64,000 nt of DNA from the NCBI RefSeq assembly GCF_001544475.1, contig NZ_FCNW02000026.1:29092-93091 (forward strand), in the 5' to 3' direction. This DNA comes from Caballeronia humi (lineage in GTDB: Bacteria > Pseudomonadota > Gammaproteobacteria > Burkholderiales > Burkholderiaceae). The notes under the pieces were generated by a model. It was not told the DNA's origin and did no database searches. It worked only from the letters and a program-made list of their open reading frames with translations. Shown here in pieces: positions 25,645-34,420 of the stretch (position 1 is the first letter of the stretch; every line of letters starts with the position of its first letter). The translations under genes were made by a program, and so were the position numbers.

Positions 25645-26622
25645 ATGGATCGTCTCGGCGATATGCGTCTATTTGTTGAAGCGGCGGCCGCTGGAAGCCT
25701 CACGGCCGCGGGGCGCAAGCTCGGGTTGTCGCCGGCGGCGGCGAGCGCGCGGCTGCTCAAGCTGGAGAAATCGCTGCACGCGCGGCTTTTCGAGCGCACG
25801 ACGCGTCAGTTGCGCGTCACCGACGAAGGGCGTCTGTATCTCCAGCACTGCCGCATCGCGCTGCAAGCCATCGACGACGCCGAGGCCGCGCTGCAAGCCG
25901 GCCAGAATCTCGTGCGCGGCAAGGTGCGCATTTCCGCGACATCGGATTTCGGGCGCTATCTGCTGCGCGGCTGGCTAGACGAATTCAACGCGCGCTATCC
26001 CGACGTGCGTTTCGCGCTGACGCTGTCCGATTCGGTATCGAACCTGCTGCAGGAGGAAATCGATCTCGCGATCCGCTTCGGCGCGCCGCCCGACAGCGGT
26101 CTCGCCGCGCGGCAACTGGCGCCGAACCGGCGCGTGCTGTGCGCGTCGCCGGACTATCTGGCGCGGCGCGGCACGCCCGCCACGCCCGCCGATCTCGAAG
26201 GCCACCAGTTCGTGATCGGCGTGACGTCGACGGGGCCGTTGAACGAGCTGAACTTCGTGCGCGGCGACGAGCGGGCCACGTTCACGATGCCCGTAGAGCC
26301 ATCGTGGGAATCGAACGACGGCGCGCTGACGCGCGCGTGGGCGCTCGCGGGCCACGGCATCGCGCACAAATCGATCTGGGATATCGCCGCCGACGTGCGC
26401 GCCGGCACGCTGAAAATGCTGCTGCCGGACTGGTGCACGCACGAGGCGGCGGTCCACGCGCTCTTCCACGCGAACCGTTACATGGCACCGCGCGTGCGGG
26501 TGCTCCTGGATTTCCTCGTCGAGCGGTTCGCATCGGCGACGGGGGAACTGCTCGGCGAACTGGCCTACCCCTCTGCGCCCGACGGCCGCCCGAAACGTAA
26601 GGAATCGTCGCGGGCGCTATAA
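25645..26622 (+). CDS. LysR-family transcriptional regulator
   Basis: A 325-residue regulator. The helix-turn-helix spans MRLFVEAAAAGSLTAAGRKL and SPAAASARLLKLEKSL; the rest is the two-lobed effector domain (VRGKVRISATSDFGRYLL, DLAIRFGAPPDSGLAARQL). The DSGL(x)AR pattern places it in the CrgA/AaeR-like branch. ATG 25645 is chosen over TTG 25633, which lies inside the operator palindrome. It is divergent from the VOC/MFS pair, which it probably controls. The C terminus ends in a basic stretch. Confidence 0.88.
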   Translation: MDRLGDMRLFVEAAAAGSLTAAGRKLGLSPAAASARLLKLEKSLHARLFERTTRQLRVTDEGRLYLQHCRIALQAIDDAEAALQAGQNLVRGKVRISATSDFGRYLLRGWLDEFNARYPDVRFALTLSDSVSNLLQEEIDLAIRFGAPPDSGLAARQLAPNRRVLCASPDYLARRGTPATPADLEGHQFVIGVTSTGPLNELNFVRGDERATFTMPVEPSWESNDGALTRAWALAGHGIAHKSIWDIAADVRAGTLKMLLPDWCTHEAAVHALFHANRYMAPRVRVLLDFLVERFASATGELLGELAYPSAPDGRPKRKESSRAL

Positions 26623-26730
26623 TATCGGGCTAAATCACGACAATAAGCACGCAAAAAAGCGGCTCTTTCAACCTCACTAACGAACCTCACTACGGCGCCC
26701 CCAGGTTAACCACTGCGACCGGCGAAATTC

Positions 26731-28092
26731 ATGACCAAGAAAGTTTATGTAAAGACCTTTGGCTGCCAGATGAACGAGTACGACTCCGACAAAATGGTCG
26801 ACGTCCTCGGCGCAGCGGAAGGCCTCGTCAAGACGGACGCGCCGGAAGACGCGGACGTCATCCTCTTCAATACGTGCTCGGTGCGCGAAAAAGCGCAGGA
26901 AAAAGTCTTCTCGGACCTCGGCCGCGTGCGCGAATTGAAAGAAGCGAATCCGAACCTGATCATCGGCGTCGGCGGCTGCGTGGCGAGCCAGGAAGGTGCG
27001 TCGATCGTGTCGCGCGCGCCCTACGTCGATCTCGTGTTCGGCCCGCAGACGCTGCACCGCCTGCCCGACATGATCGAGAAGCGCCGCGCCACCGGCCGCG
27101 CGCAGGTCGACATCTCGTTCCCCGAAATCGAAAAATTCGATCATCTGCCGCCCGCGCGCGTGGAAGGGCCGAGCGCGTTCGTCTCGATCATGGAAGGCTG
27201 CAGCAAGTACTGCAGCTATTGCGTCGTGCCGTACACGCGCGGCGAGGAAGTCTCCCGCCCGCTCGACGATGTGCTCACCGAAATCGCCGGCCTGGCCGAC
27301 CAGGGCGTGCGCGAAGTCACGCTGCTCGGCCAGAACGTGAACGCGTATCGCGGACCGCTGACGCTCGGTTCGCACGACATCGCCGATTTCGCCACGCTGA
27401 TCGAATACGTCGCGGACGTGCCCGGCATCGAGCGGATTCGTTACACGACGTCGCATCCGAAGGAATTCACGCAGCGTCTGATCGATACCTACGCGAAGGT
27501 GCCAAAGCTCGTGAGCCACCTGCATCTGCCCGTCCAGCACGGTTCGGACCGCATCCTCATGGCGATGAAGCGCGGCTACACGGTGCTCGAATACAAATCG
27601 GTGATCCGCAAGTTGCGGGCGATTCGCCCCGATCTTTCGCTTTCTACAGACATGATCGTCGGCTTTCCGGGCGAAACCGAGGAAGATTTCGCAAAGATGA
27701 TGACGCTCATCGACGAAATGAGCTATGACACGAGTTTCTCGTTCATCTACAGCCCGCGCCCCGGCACGCCCGCCGCGAACCTGCACGACGACACGCCGCG
27801 CGAAGTGAAGCTCAAACGCCTGCAACATTTGCAGGCGACCATCGAGGCGAACGTCACGAAGATCAGCAATTCGATGCTCGGCTCGGTGCAGCGTATTCTT
27901 GTCGAAGGCCCGTCGCGCAAGGACCCGAACGAACTCGCCGGCCGCACGGAAAACAACCGCGTGGTGAATTTCCCGGCGCCGGTCGAATCGCACGCGCGGC
28001 TGATCGGCCAGATGATCGACGTCGAGATCAATCACGCGTATCCGCACTCGCTGCGCGGCGCGCTGATCATGACGCCCGCCACGACACATTGA
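26731..28092 (+). CDS. miaB: tRNA-2-methylthio-N6-isopentenyladenosine37 synthase MiaB
   Basis: A 453-residue iron-sulfur enzyme that adds the methylthio group to i6A37 of tRNAs reading UNN codons. The N-terminal UPF0004 domain supplies cysteines in TFGCQMNEYDSD, FNTCSVRE and GVGGCVAS for the auxiliary cluster; the radical SAM cluster is GCSKYCSYC; and a C-terminal TRAM domain follows (RILVEGPSRKDPNELAGRT). Start at ATG 26731 gives the expected MTKKVYVKTFGC. It heads a conserved five-gene block continued by ybeZ, ybeY, ybeX and lnt. Confidence 0.96.
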   Translation: MTKKVYVKTFGCQMNEYDSDKMVDVLGAAEGLVKTDAPEDADVILFNTCSVREKAQEKVFSDLGRVRELKEANPNLIIGVGGCVASQEGASIVSRAPYVDLVFGPQTLHRLPDMIEKRRATGRAQVDISFPEIEKFDHLPPARVEGPSAFVSIMEGCSKYCSYCVVPYTRGEEVSRPLDDVLTEIAGLADQGVREVTLLGQNVNAYRGPLTLGSHDIADFATLIEYVADVPGIERIRYTTSHPKEFTQRLIDTYAKVPKLVSHLHLPVQHGSDRILMAMKRGYTVLEYKSVIRKLRAIRPDLSLSTDMIVGFPGETEEDFAKMMTLIDEMSYDTSFSFIYSPRPGTPAANLHDDTPREVKLKRLQHLQATIEANVTKISNSMLGSVQRILVEGPSRKDPNELAGRTENNRVVNFPAPVESHARLIGQMIDVEINHAYPHSLRGALIMTPATTH

Positions 28093-28123
28093 GCAGCACA
28101 CAGACCGGACACCCACTTTCGCC

Positions 28124-29245
28124 TTGAAGACCGCCAATCAGCAGCATCTGGAATTCACCGCTCCGCGCGAGGACAACGCGCGGCTCGCCAACCTCTGCGG
28201 CCCGCTCGATGAAAACCTGCGGCAGATCGAGCAAGCGCTCGACGTGACGCTGTCGCGGCGCGGCCACAAGATCTCGATTCGCGGACGCGGTGCGAAAGTG
28301 GCGCTCGCGGCGCTCGAAAACTTCTACAACCGCGCGCGCGACCCGATTTCCGTCGACGACATCCAGCTCGCGCTCGTCGAAGCGCGTCATGCGGCGCGGC
28401 GCACGCGCGAATCCGGCAATGGCAATGGCAACGGTCACGCCGACCAGCCGGTCGACCCGCGTTTTCGCGGCGATCCGGACCATCCGTTCGACGAACCCAG
28501 CGCCACGATCGATCTCGACGAAACCGAAGATCCTGGCCCGAAGCTCTACACACGTCGCGCCGACCTGCGCGGCCGCACGCCCGCCCAGCGCGAATACCTG
28601 AAGCAGATCATCGCCCACGACGTGACGTTCGGCATCGGGCCGGCGGGCACGGGCAAAACGTATCTGGCGGTCGCCTGCGCGGTCGATGCGCTCGAACGCG
28701 ATCAGGTCAAGCGCATCGTGCTGACGCGTCCGGCGGTGGAAGCCGGCGAGCGGCTCGGCTTCCTGCCGGGCGATCTGGCACAAAAAGTCGATCCGTACCT
28801 GCGTCCGCTCTACGACGCGCTCTACGACCTGCTCGGCTTCGACAAGACCGCGAAGATGTTCGAGCGCCAGATGATCGAAATCGCGCCGCTTGCGTACATG
28901 CGCGGACGCACGCTGAACCACGCGTTCATCATCCTCGACGAGGCGCAGAACACCACGCCCGAGCAGATGAAGATGTTCCTGACGCGGATCGGCTTCGGCT
29001 CGAAGGCAGTCGTTACCGGCGATACGACCCAGGTGGATCTGCCGCGCGGCCACAAGAGCGGGCTGATCGAAGCGCAGCACGTGCTGTCGGAAGTGCGCGG
29101 CATCGCGCTCACGCATTTCACCTCGGCCGATGTGGTGCGGCATCCGCTGGTCGCGCGCATCGTCGAGGCTTACGACGCGCAGTCGCAAAAGGACGCCGCG
29201 CTCGCTGAAGCGGCCGCGAGGGCCGCGGCGCAGCGGTCGCAATGA
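28124..29245 (+). CDS. ybeZ: PhoH-like ATPase YbeZ
   Basis: A 373-residue protein with an N-terminal KH-like/PhoH leader and a PhoH P-loop ATPase domain: GPAGTGKTYLAVACAVDALE (Walker A), LTRPAVEAGERLGFLPGDL, and FIILDEAQNTTPEQMKMFLTRIG (Walker B). It works with YbeY in 16S rRNA maturation and ribosome quality control. The only start in a suitable place is TTG 28124, 31 bases after miaB; no strong Shine-Dalgarno sequence is seen, which suggests translational coupling to miaB. A glycine/asparagine-rich linker of about 20 residues (ESGNGNGNG) separates the two parts. Confidence 0.9.
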   Translation: MKTANQQHLEFTAPREDNARLANLCGPLDENLRQIEQALDVTLSRRGHKISIRGRGAKVALAALENFYNRARDPISVDDIQLALVEARHAARRTRESGNGNGNGHADQPVDPRFRGDPDHPFDEPSATIDLDETEDPGPKLYTRRADLRGRTPAQREYLKQIIAHDVTFGIGPAGTGKTYLAVACAVDALERDQVKRIVLTRPAVEAGERLGFLPGDLAQKVDPYLRPLYDALYDLLGFDKTAKMFERQMIEIAPLAYMRGRTLNHAFIILDEAQNTTPEQMKMFLTRIGFGSKAVVTGDTTQVDLPRGHKSGLIEAQHVLSEVRGIALTHFTSADVVRHPLVARIVEAYDAQSQKDAALAEAAARAAAQRSQ

Positions 29246-29261
29246 GCGTTCCGTCCGATCG

Positions 29262-29732
29262 ATGACCCGACCGCACTCTCTCGCGCTCACGATGCAGTTT
29301 CCCGCTGCGAAGGCGTATCCGTCGCACAAGGCGGTGTTGCCGCGCGCGACGGTCGCGCGCTGGATCAAGGCCGCGCTCTTCGCGGACGCCGAGCTGACCA
29401 TCCGTTTCGTCGATGAGGACGAAGGCCGCACACTCAATCGCACGTATCGTCAGAAGGATTACGCGACGAACGTGCTCACCTTCGCCTACGCCGAATCGGA
29501 GGACGATCCGGTGACGGGCGACCTGATCCTGTGCTGCCCCGTCGTCGAACGCGAAGCCAGCGAGCAGGGCAAGCCGCTCGCCGCGCACTACGCGCATTTG
29601 ATCGTCCACGGCACGCTGCATGCTCAAGGGTACGATCACGAAGACGAGACCGAAGCCGAAGAAATGGAGTCGATCGAGACCGACGTCATGCGCGCGCTCG
29701 GCTTTTCCGACCCTTACGTCCCGATTCCTTAA
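29262..29732 (+). CDS. ybeY: endoribonuclease/rRNA maturation factor YbeY
   Basis: A 156-residue metalloprotein needed for 16S rRNA 3'-end maturation. The zinc site HGTLHAQGYDH carries the three histidines, and NVLTFAY and GDLILC are family segments. Start ATG 29262 is 16 bases after the end of ybeZ. The gene is the third of the miaB block, and the product interacts functionally with YbeZ. Confidence 0.94.
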   Translation: MTRPHSLALTMQFPAAKAYPSHKAVLPRATVARWIKAALFADAELTIRFVDEDEGRTLNRTYRQKDYATNVLTFAYAESEDDPVTGDLILCCPVVEREASEQGKPLAAHYAHLIVHGTLHAQGYDHEDETEAEEMESIETDVMRALGFSDPYVPIP

Positions 29733-29763
29733 CCTTCCCCACCGCCTGCCGCTTGCCGCCGCC

Positions 29764-30426
29764 GTGAAAGACGAGACGCCCGACCTTCAGTCGTTTGAGC
29801 CATCCCCGGCGGACTACCCGCCGAAACTCGTCGAAACGCCGCTTCTGACCGACGACGAACTCGCCGCATCGCGCGAAAAAACCCTCGTGAACTGGGACCG
29901 CAAGTCGGATTTGTGGCTGTTCGGCTATGGATCGCTGATCTGGAACCCGGGCCTGCCGACCGTCGAAGCCGTGCGCAGCAAAGTGCACGGCTACCATCGC
30001 GGGCTGTACTTGTGGTCGCGCGTGAATCGCGGCACGCCCGAGCAGCCGGGCCTCGTACTCGCGCTCGATCGCGGCGGCTCGTGCACCGGCATCGCGTTCC
30101 GGCTTGCCGCCGAGGGCGCGATCGAGCATCTCGAAGTGCTCTGGCGGCGCGAAATGGCGATGGCTTCGTACCGTCCGGCGTGGCTGCCGTGCACGCTCGC
30201 GGATGGCCGGCGCGTCGAAGCGCTCGCGTTCGTCATGCGGCGCGATGCGGCCTCCTATACCGGCAAGCTTGCGGATGGCGTCGTGCGCACCGTGCTCGGC
30301 TGCGCGTGCGGCCGCTACGGCACGACGTTCGAATACGTGAGCCGGACCGTCGAGGCATTGCGCGAGAGCGGCATGCCGGATCGCGCGCTCGAAGCACTCC
30401 TCAGGCGCTGCAAGGCACAGGAATAA
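29764..30426 (+). CDS. ChaC-like gamma-glutamylcyclotransferase
   Basis: A 220-residue protein whose FGYGSLIWNPG glycine loop and downstream catalytic glutamate (LEVLWRREM) mark the ChaC family, which cleaves glutathione to 5-oxoproline and Cys-Gly. GTG 29764 is the most likely start; the reading frame is open further upstream but overlaps the end of ybeY. About 40 residues precede the fold. The gene sits inside the otherwise conserved ybeZ-ybeY-ybeX-lnt series, on the same strand, 31 bases after ybeY, which is unusual compared with E. coli. Confidence 0.85.
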   Translation: MKDETPDLQSFEPSPADYPPKLVETPLLTDDELAASREKTLVNWDRKSDLWLFGYGSLIWNPGLPTVEAVRSKVHGYHRGLYLWSRVNRGTPEQPGLVLALDRGGSCTGIAFRLAAEGAIEHLEVLWRREMAMASYRPAWLPCTLADGRRVEALAFVMRRDAASYTGKLADGVVRTVLGCACGRYGTTFEYVSRTVEALRESGMPDRALEALLRRCKAQE

Positions 30427-30616
30427 GCCTATTGATACGACTTTGGAACGGTGCCCTCATCCGTTTGGCCAACGCGTTTTCCTCGACATACTTCCCGCAT
30501 ATTTATCAGTTAGCATGGTTGCAAATGTGTGCGCCCTGCCCGCCGGAGGCGCATTTTCCTTGGTGTATGCTTAACTTTCCGCTATTTCGCGTCCCGAAAC
30601 TTCGGGGCGCCCCGCT

Positions 30617-31522
30617 ATGAACGACGCCTATCCCAGTCGACGACAAACCGACAAACCGCAGGAAAAACGCTCGCTGCTAGAGCGCCTGACCGATTTCATC
30701 TCGCACGAACCAGAATCGCGCGACGAACTGCTCGAAGTGCTGCAGGACGCCCACGAACGCAATCTGCTCGACGCCGATTCGCTTTCGATGATCGAAGGCG
30801 TGTTCCAGGTTTCCGACCTCTGCGCGCGCGACATCATGGTGCCGCGCGCGCAGATGGACGCGATCAACATCGCCGAAACTCCCGCCGAATTCATTCCCTT
30901 CGTGCTCGAAAAGGCGCACTCGCGCTATCCAGTGTACGAGGGCAACCGCGACAACATCATCGGCGTGCTGCTCGCGAAGGACTTGCTGCGCTACTACGCC
31001 GAGGAAGAATTCGACGTGCGTGGCATGCTGCGCCCCGCCGTGTTCATCCCTGAATCGAAGCGCCTGAACGTGCTGCTGCACGATTTCCGCGTGAACCGCA
31101 ATCACATCGCGATCGTCGTCGACGAATACGGCGGTGTCGCGGGCCTGATCACGATAGAAGACGTGCTGGAGCAGATCGTCGGCGACATCGAGGACGAATA
31201 CGACTTCGACGAGGAAGCCGGCAACATCATCGCGTCGCCGGACGGCAAGTTCCGCGTGCGCGCGCTCACCGGCATCGAGCAGTTCAACGAGCAGTTCGGC
31301 ACCGAGTATTCCGACGACGAAGTCGATACCATCGGCGGGCTTGTCACGCATCGCTTCGGGCGCGTGCCGCATCGCGGCGAGAAAGTGCGCATCGACGACT
31401 TCGCGTTCGAAATCCTGCGCGGCGATGCTCGGCAAATTCATGTGCTGCTGGTCCGGCGCGTGCCGAACCTGAACCGCCACGATCGCTCGCTGCACGACGG
31501 CGAGGAAGACGATCGCGGCTGA
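30617..31522 (+). CDS. ybeX: CorC/YbeX-family protein with CBS and transporter-associated domains
   Basis: A 301-residue soluble protein of the YbeX (CorC) type. Following a basic, coiled-coil leader, two CBS domains span about residues 65-190 (MVPRAQMDAINIAETPAEFI and VDEYGGVAGLITIEDVLEQIVG), then a C-terminal transporter-associated domain (VDTIGGLVTHRFGRVPHRGE). YbeX proteins are linked to cobalt/magnesium resistance and recently to ribosome biogenesis, agreeing with the miaB-ybeZ-ybeY neighbourhood. A 190-base gap separates it from the ChaC-like gene, so it probably has its own promoter together with lnt. Confidence 0.9.
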   Translation: MNDAYPSRRQTDKPQEKRSLLERLTDFISHEPESRDELLEVLQDAHERNLLDADSLSMIEGVFQVSDLCARDIMVPRAQMDAINIAETPAEFIPFVLEKAHSRYPVYEGNRDNIIGVLLAKDLLRYYAEEEFDVRGMLRPAVFIPESKRLNVLLHDFRVNRNHIAIVVDEYGGVAGLITIEDVLEQIVGDIEDEYDFDEEAGNIIASPDGKFRVRALTGIEQFNEQFGTEYSDDEVDTIGGLVTHRFGRVPHRGEKVRIDDFAFEILRGDARQIHVLLVRRVPNLNRHDRSLHDGEEDDRG

Positions 31523-31610
31523 GCGCCGCGCTGATTTCACCTTCTCGCTCGCCCGACGGCGCGTCGTCCGCGCCGCTCCCCTCTCCTGCCGATCCCCGAC
31601 CGTGTAATCA

Positions 31611-33248
31611 ATGGCCGATTCATCGTTTCCCCTCCTGCGCCGGCGGCGCAGCAAGTCTCCGTCCGAAACCAGCGGCATCGAAGCGCTTCCGTTCTGGCAT
31701 TACCTCGTCGCCGCCGTGCTCGGCGCGGCGAACACGCTCTCTTTCGCGCCGACGCCGCACGGCGGCTGGGTCGAAATCGTCGTCTTTACGCTGTTTTTCG
31801 CGTGGCTTTCGCGTACGAACGGCTGGAAAAGCGCCGCGCTGACCGGCTGGGCGTTCGGCTTCGGCAATTTCGTGACGGGCGTGTGGTGGCTCTACGTCAG
31901 CATGCATTTCTACGGCGGCATGGCCGCGCCGCTCGCGGCGGCGGCCGTCGCGCTGTTTTCGCTGTATCTCGCGCTGTATCCGGCGGCGGCGGCGATCGTC
32001 TGGTCGCTGGTGGCGGGGCGCGCGCGTTTCGATGACGCTGAAATCAGCGCCTCGAAAGAGCCGCGCTTCGTCCCGACCTGGCACGGCGCGTTCGCGTTCG
32101 CGAGCGCCTGGGCGCTCGGCGAATGGTTGCGTGGGCTCGTATTCACCGGTTTTCCGTGGCTCGCGAGCGGTTACGCGCAAGTCGACGGACCGCTCGCCGG
32201 ATACGGCGCGGTCGCGGGCGTGTATGGCGTCGGCTGGGTGCTCGCGCTCGTGGCCGCGCTCATCGTGCAGGCGCTCTACAGCGCTCGACGCGCGGGCGTC
32301 GCTCCTGCTTTGGCAGCGGCAGCGCTGATCGTCGCAGGAATGCTGCTCTCGCTCGTCCAGTGGACGACGCCCGCCAACTCGCCGCTCACCGTGCGGCTGA
32401 TCCAGGGCAACGTGAAGCAGGAGATGAAGTTCGAGCAGGAAGGCGTGAACGAATCGCTCGCACTCTATCAGCGGCTGATCACCGAAAAGCCTGCCGATCT
32501 CATCGTCACGCCCGAAACCGCGTTTCCGGTTCTGGCCGTCCAGGTGCCGCAGGACCTCGCGCTCTCACTGCGCAATTTCGCCGACACGACCAAATCGTCG
32601 ATCCTGTTTGGCGCGGTGGGCGTGACGATCACGCCCGAGGGCCGCGCGACCGATTTCACGAACAGCCTCTTCGGCATCACGCCCGGCTCGTTCGATGTGT
32701 ATCGCTACGACAAGCATCACCTCGTGCCGTTCGGCGAATTCGTACCGCTCGGGTTTCACTGGTTCGTCAAGCTGATGGGCATTCCGCTCGGCGACCTCGC
32801 GCGCGGACCTGCCGTGCAGAAGTCGTTTTTCGTGCGCAATCAGCCGATTGCCGTCGATATCTGCTACGAGGACATCTTCGGCGAGGAAATCGCGCGGACG
32901 CTGCGCGGGCAGGAAGCGCCCGCGGGCATCCTCGTGAATTCGACGAACCTCGCGTGGTTCGGCAACACAATCGCGCTCGACCAGCATCTCCAGATCGCGC
33001 GGATGCGGTCGATCGAAACCGGCCGCCCGATGCTGCGCGCGACCAATACTGGCATGACGGCAGTGATCGCGGCGAATGGCGAAGTCGTCTCGAAATTGCC
33101 GACGTACACCACAGGCACGCTCGAAGCGCACGTTCAAGGGACGTCGGGACGCACACCGTATGTGACGAGCGGGAACCTGACGGTGATCGTCGTTTCGCTC
33201 GTGCTGCTCGCGTTGGGATTCGCGTTCGCGCCTTCGCGGCGCAAGTGA
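31611..33248 (+). CDS. lnt: apolipoprotein N-acyltransferase
   Basis: A 545-residue inner-membrane enzyme with about six N-terminal spans and a periplasmic nitrilase domain. The catalytic triad is visible as E302 in TPETAFP, K368 in YDKHHLVPFGE and C418 in DICYEDIFGEE; a last span near the C terminus anchors the protein. It adds the third acyl chain to the cysteine of mature lipoproteins. The start at ATG 31611 follows a 88-base gap after ybeX. Confidence 0.95.
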   Translation: MADSSFPLLRRRRSKSPSETSGIEALPFWHYLVAAVLGAANTLSFAPTPHGGWVEIVVFTLFFAWLSRTNGWKSAALTGWAFGFGNFVTGVWWLYVSMHFYGGMAAPLAAAAVALFSLYLALYPAAAAIVWSLVAGRARFDDAEISASKEPRFVPTWHGAFAFASAWALGEWLRGLVFTGFPWLASGYAQVDGPLAGYGAVAGVYGVGWVLALVAALIVQALYSARRAGVAPALAAAALIVAGMLLSLVQWTTPANSPLTVRLIQGNVKQEMKFEQEGVNESLALYQRLITEKPADLIVTPETAFPVLAVQVPQDLALSLRNFADTTKSSILFGAVGVTITPEGRATDFTNSLFGITPGSFDVYRYDKHHLVPFGEFVPLGFHWFVKLMGIPLGDLARGPAVQKSFFVRNQPIAVDICYEDIFGEEIARTLRGQEAPAGILVNSTNLAWFGNTIALDQHLQIARMRSIETGRPMLRATNTGMTAVIAANGEVVSKLPTYTTGTLEAHVQGTSGRTPYVTSGNLTVIVVSLVLLALGFAFAPSRRK

Positions 33249-33395
33249 CCGTGCGGGGCGGCCGTCGCCGCCCCGAATCCCCCAAAAGTCGCACAAGCCC
33301 CCCATACCCGCTAAAATTCAACGTTTTAGCACTTTGGCCGGCCTGCCTTCGTCGTCGTGACGCCAAAGCCGCTCCGGCCCGCCTCAAAGGCAATC

Positions 33396-34403
33396 ATGCT
33401 CACTTTTCAGCAAATCATCCTGACGCTGCAATCCTATTGGGACAACAAGGGTTGCGCGCTTCTCCAGCCGATCGACATGGAAGTCGGCGCCGGCACCTCG
33501 CACGTCCACACGTTTCTGCGCGCAATTGGCCCGGAACCGTGGCGCGCCGCGTACGTGCAGCCCTCGCGCCGCCCGAAGGACGGCCGTTACGGCGACAACC
33601 CGAACCGCCTCCAGCACTACTACCAGTATCAGGTCGTGCTGAAGCCCGCGCCGGAAAACATCCTCGACCTGTACCTCGGCTCGCTCGAAGCGCTCGGCTT
33701 CGACCTGGAGCAGAACGACGTGCGCTTCGTCGAGGACGACTGGGAAAACCCGACGCTTGGCGCGTGGGGACTCGGCTGGGAAGTCTGGCTGAACGGCATG
33801 GAAGTGACGCAGTTCACGTACTTCCAGCAAGTGGGCGGCATCGACTGCAAGCCGGTGCTCGGCGAGATCACCTACGGGCTGGAACGTCTCGCGATGTATC
33901 TGCAAAAGGTCGAGAACGTGTACGACCTCGTCTGGACCGAATGGGAAGAAGACGGCCCGAACGGCAAGGAAACGCGCCGCCTCACCTATGGCGACGTTTA
34001 TCACCAGAACGAAGTCGAGCAATCGACCTATAACTTCGAGCACGCCAACGTCGAGTTGCTGTTCGGCTTCTTCAACAGCTACGAGGCCGAAGCGAAGAAG
34101 ATGATCGACGCGAAGCTCGCCCTGCCCGCCTACGAGCTCGTGCTGAAGGCCGGGCACACGTTCAACCTGCTGGATGCGCGCGGCGCGATTTCGGTCACGG
34201 AACGCGCGGCCTATATCGGCCGGATCCGCGCGCTGTCGCGGCTCGTCGCGCAGGCGTACTACGATTCGCGCGAGGCGCTCGGCTTCCCGATGCTCGGCAA
34301 TCCGGTGCATCCGGCCGCCGGCCTCACCACCGACGAACACGACGCCGCCATGCCCGCCTGGGCGCCGCCGCTGAAGGTGGAACGCAACATCGACCAGGTT
34401 TGA
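33396..34403 (+). CDS. glyQ: glycine-tRNA ligase alpha subunit
   Basis: A 335-residue subunit of the heterotetrameric bacterial glycyl-tRNA synthetase, which contains the class II active site. Recognisable from MLTFQQIILTLQSYWDNKGC, GAGTSHVHTFLRAIG, YGDNPNRLQHYYQYQVVLKP and MEVTQFTYFQQVGG. ATG 33396 gives the canonical start; the frame is open further upstream. It is followed after 17 bases by glyS, an operon arrangement conserved in most proteobacteria. Confidence 0.97.
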   Translation: MLTFQQIILTLQSYWDNKGCALLQPIDMEVGAGTSHVHTFLRAIGPEPWRAAYVQPSRRPKDGRYGDNPNRLQHYYQYQVVLKPAPENILDLYLGSLEALGFDLEQNDVRFVEDDWENPTLGAWGLGWEVWLNGMEVTQFTYFQQVGGIDCKPVLGEITYGLERLAMYLQKVENVYDLVWTEWEEDGPNGKETRRLTYGDVYHQNEVEQSTYNFEHANVELLFGFFNSYEAEAKKMIDAKLALPAYELVLKAGHTFNLLDARGAISVTERAAYIGRIRALSRLVAQAYYDSREALGFPMLGNPVHPAAGLTTDEHDAAMPAWAPPLKVERNIDQV

Positions 34404-34420
34404 CGAGACACGAAAGAACA

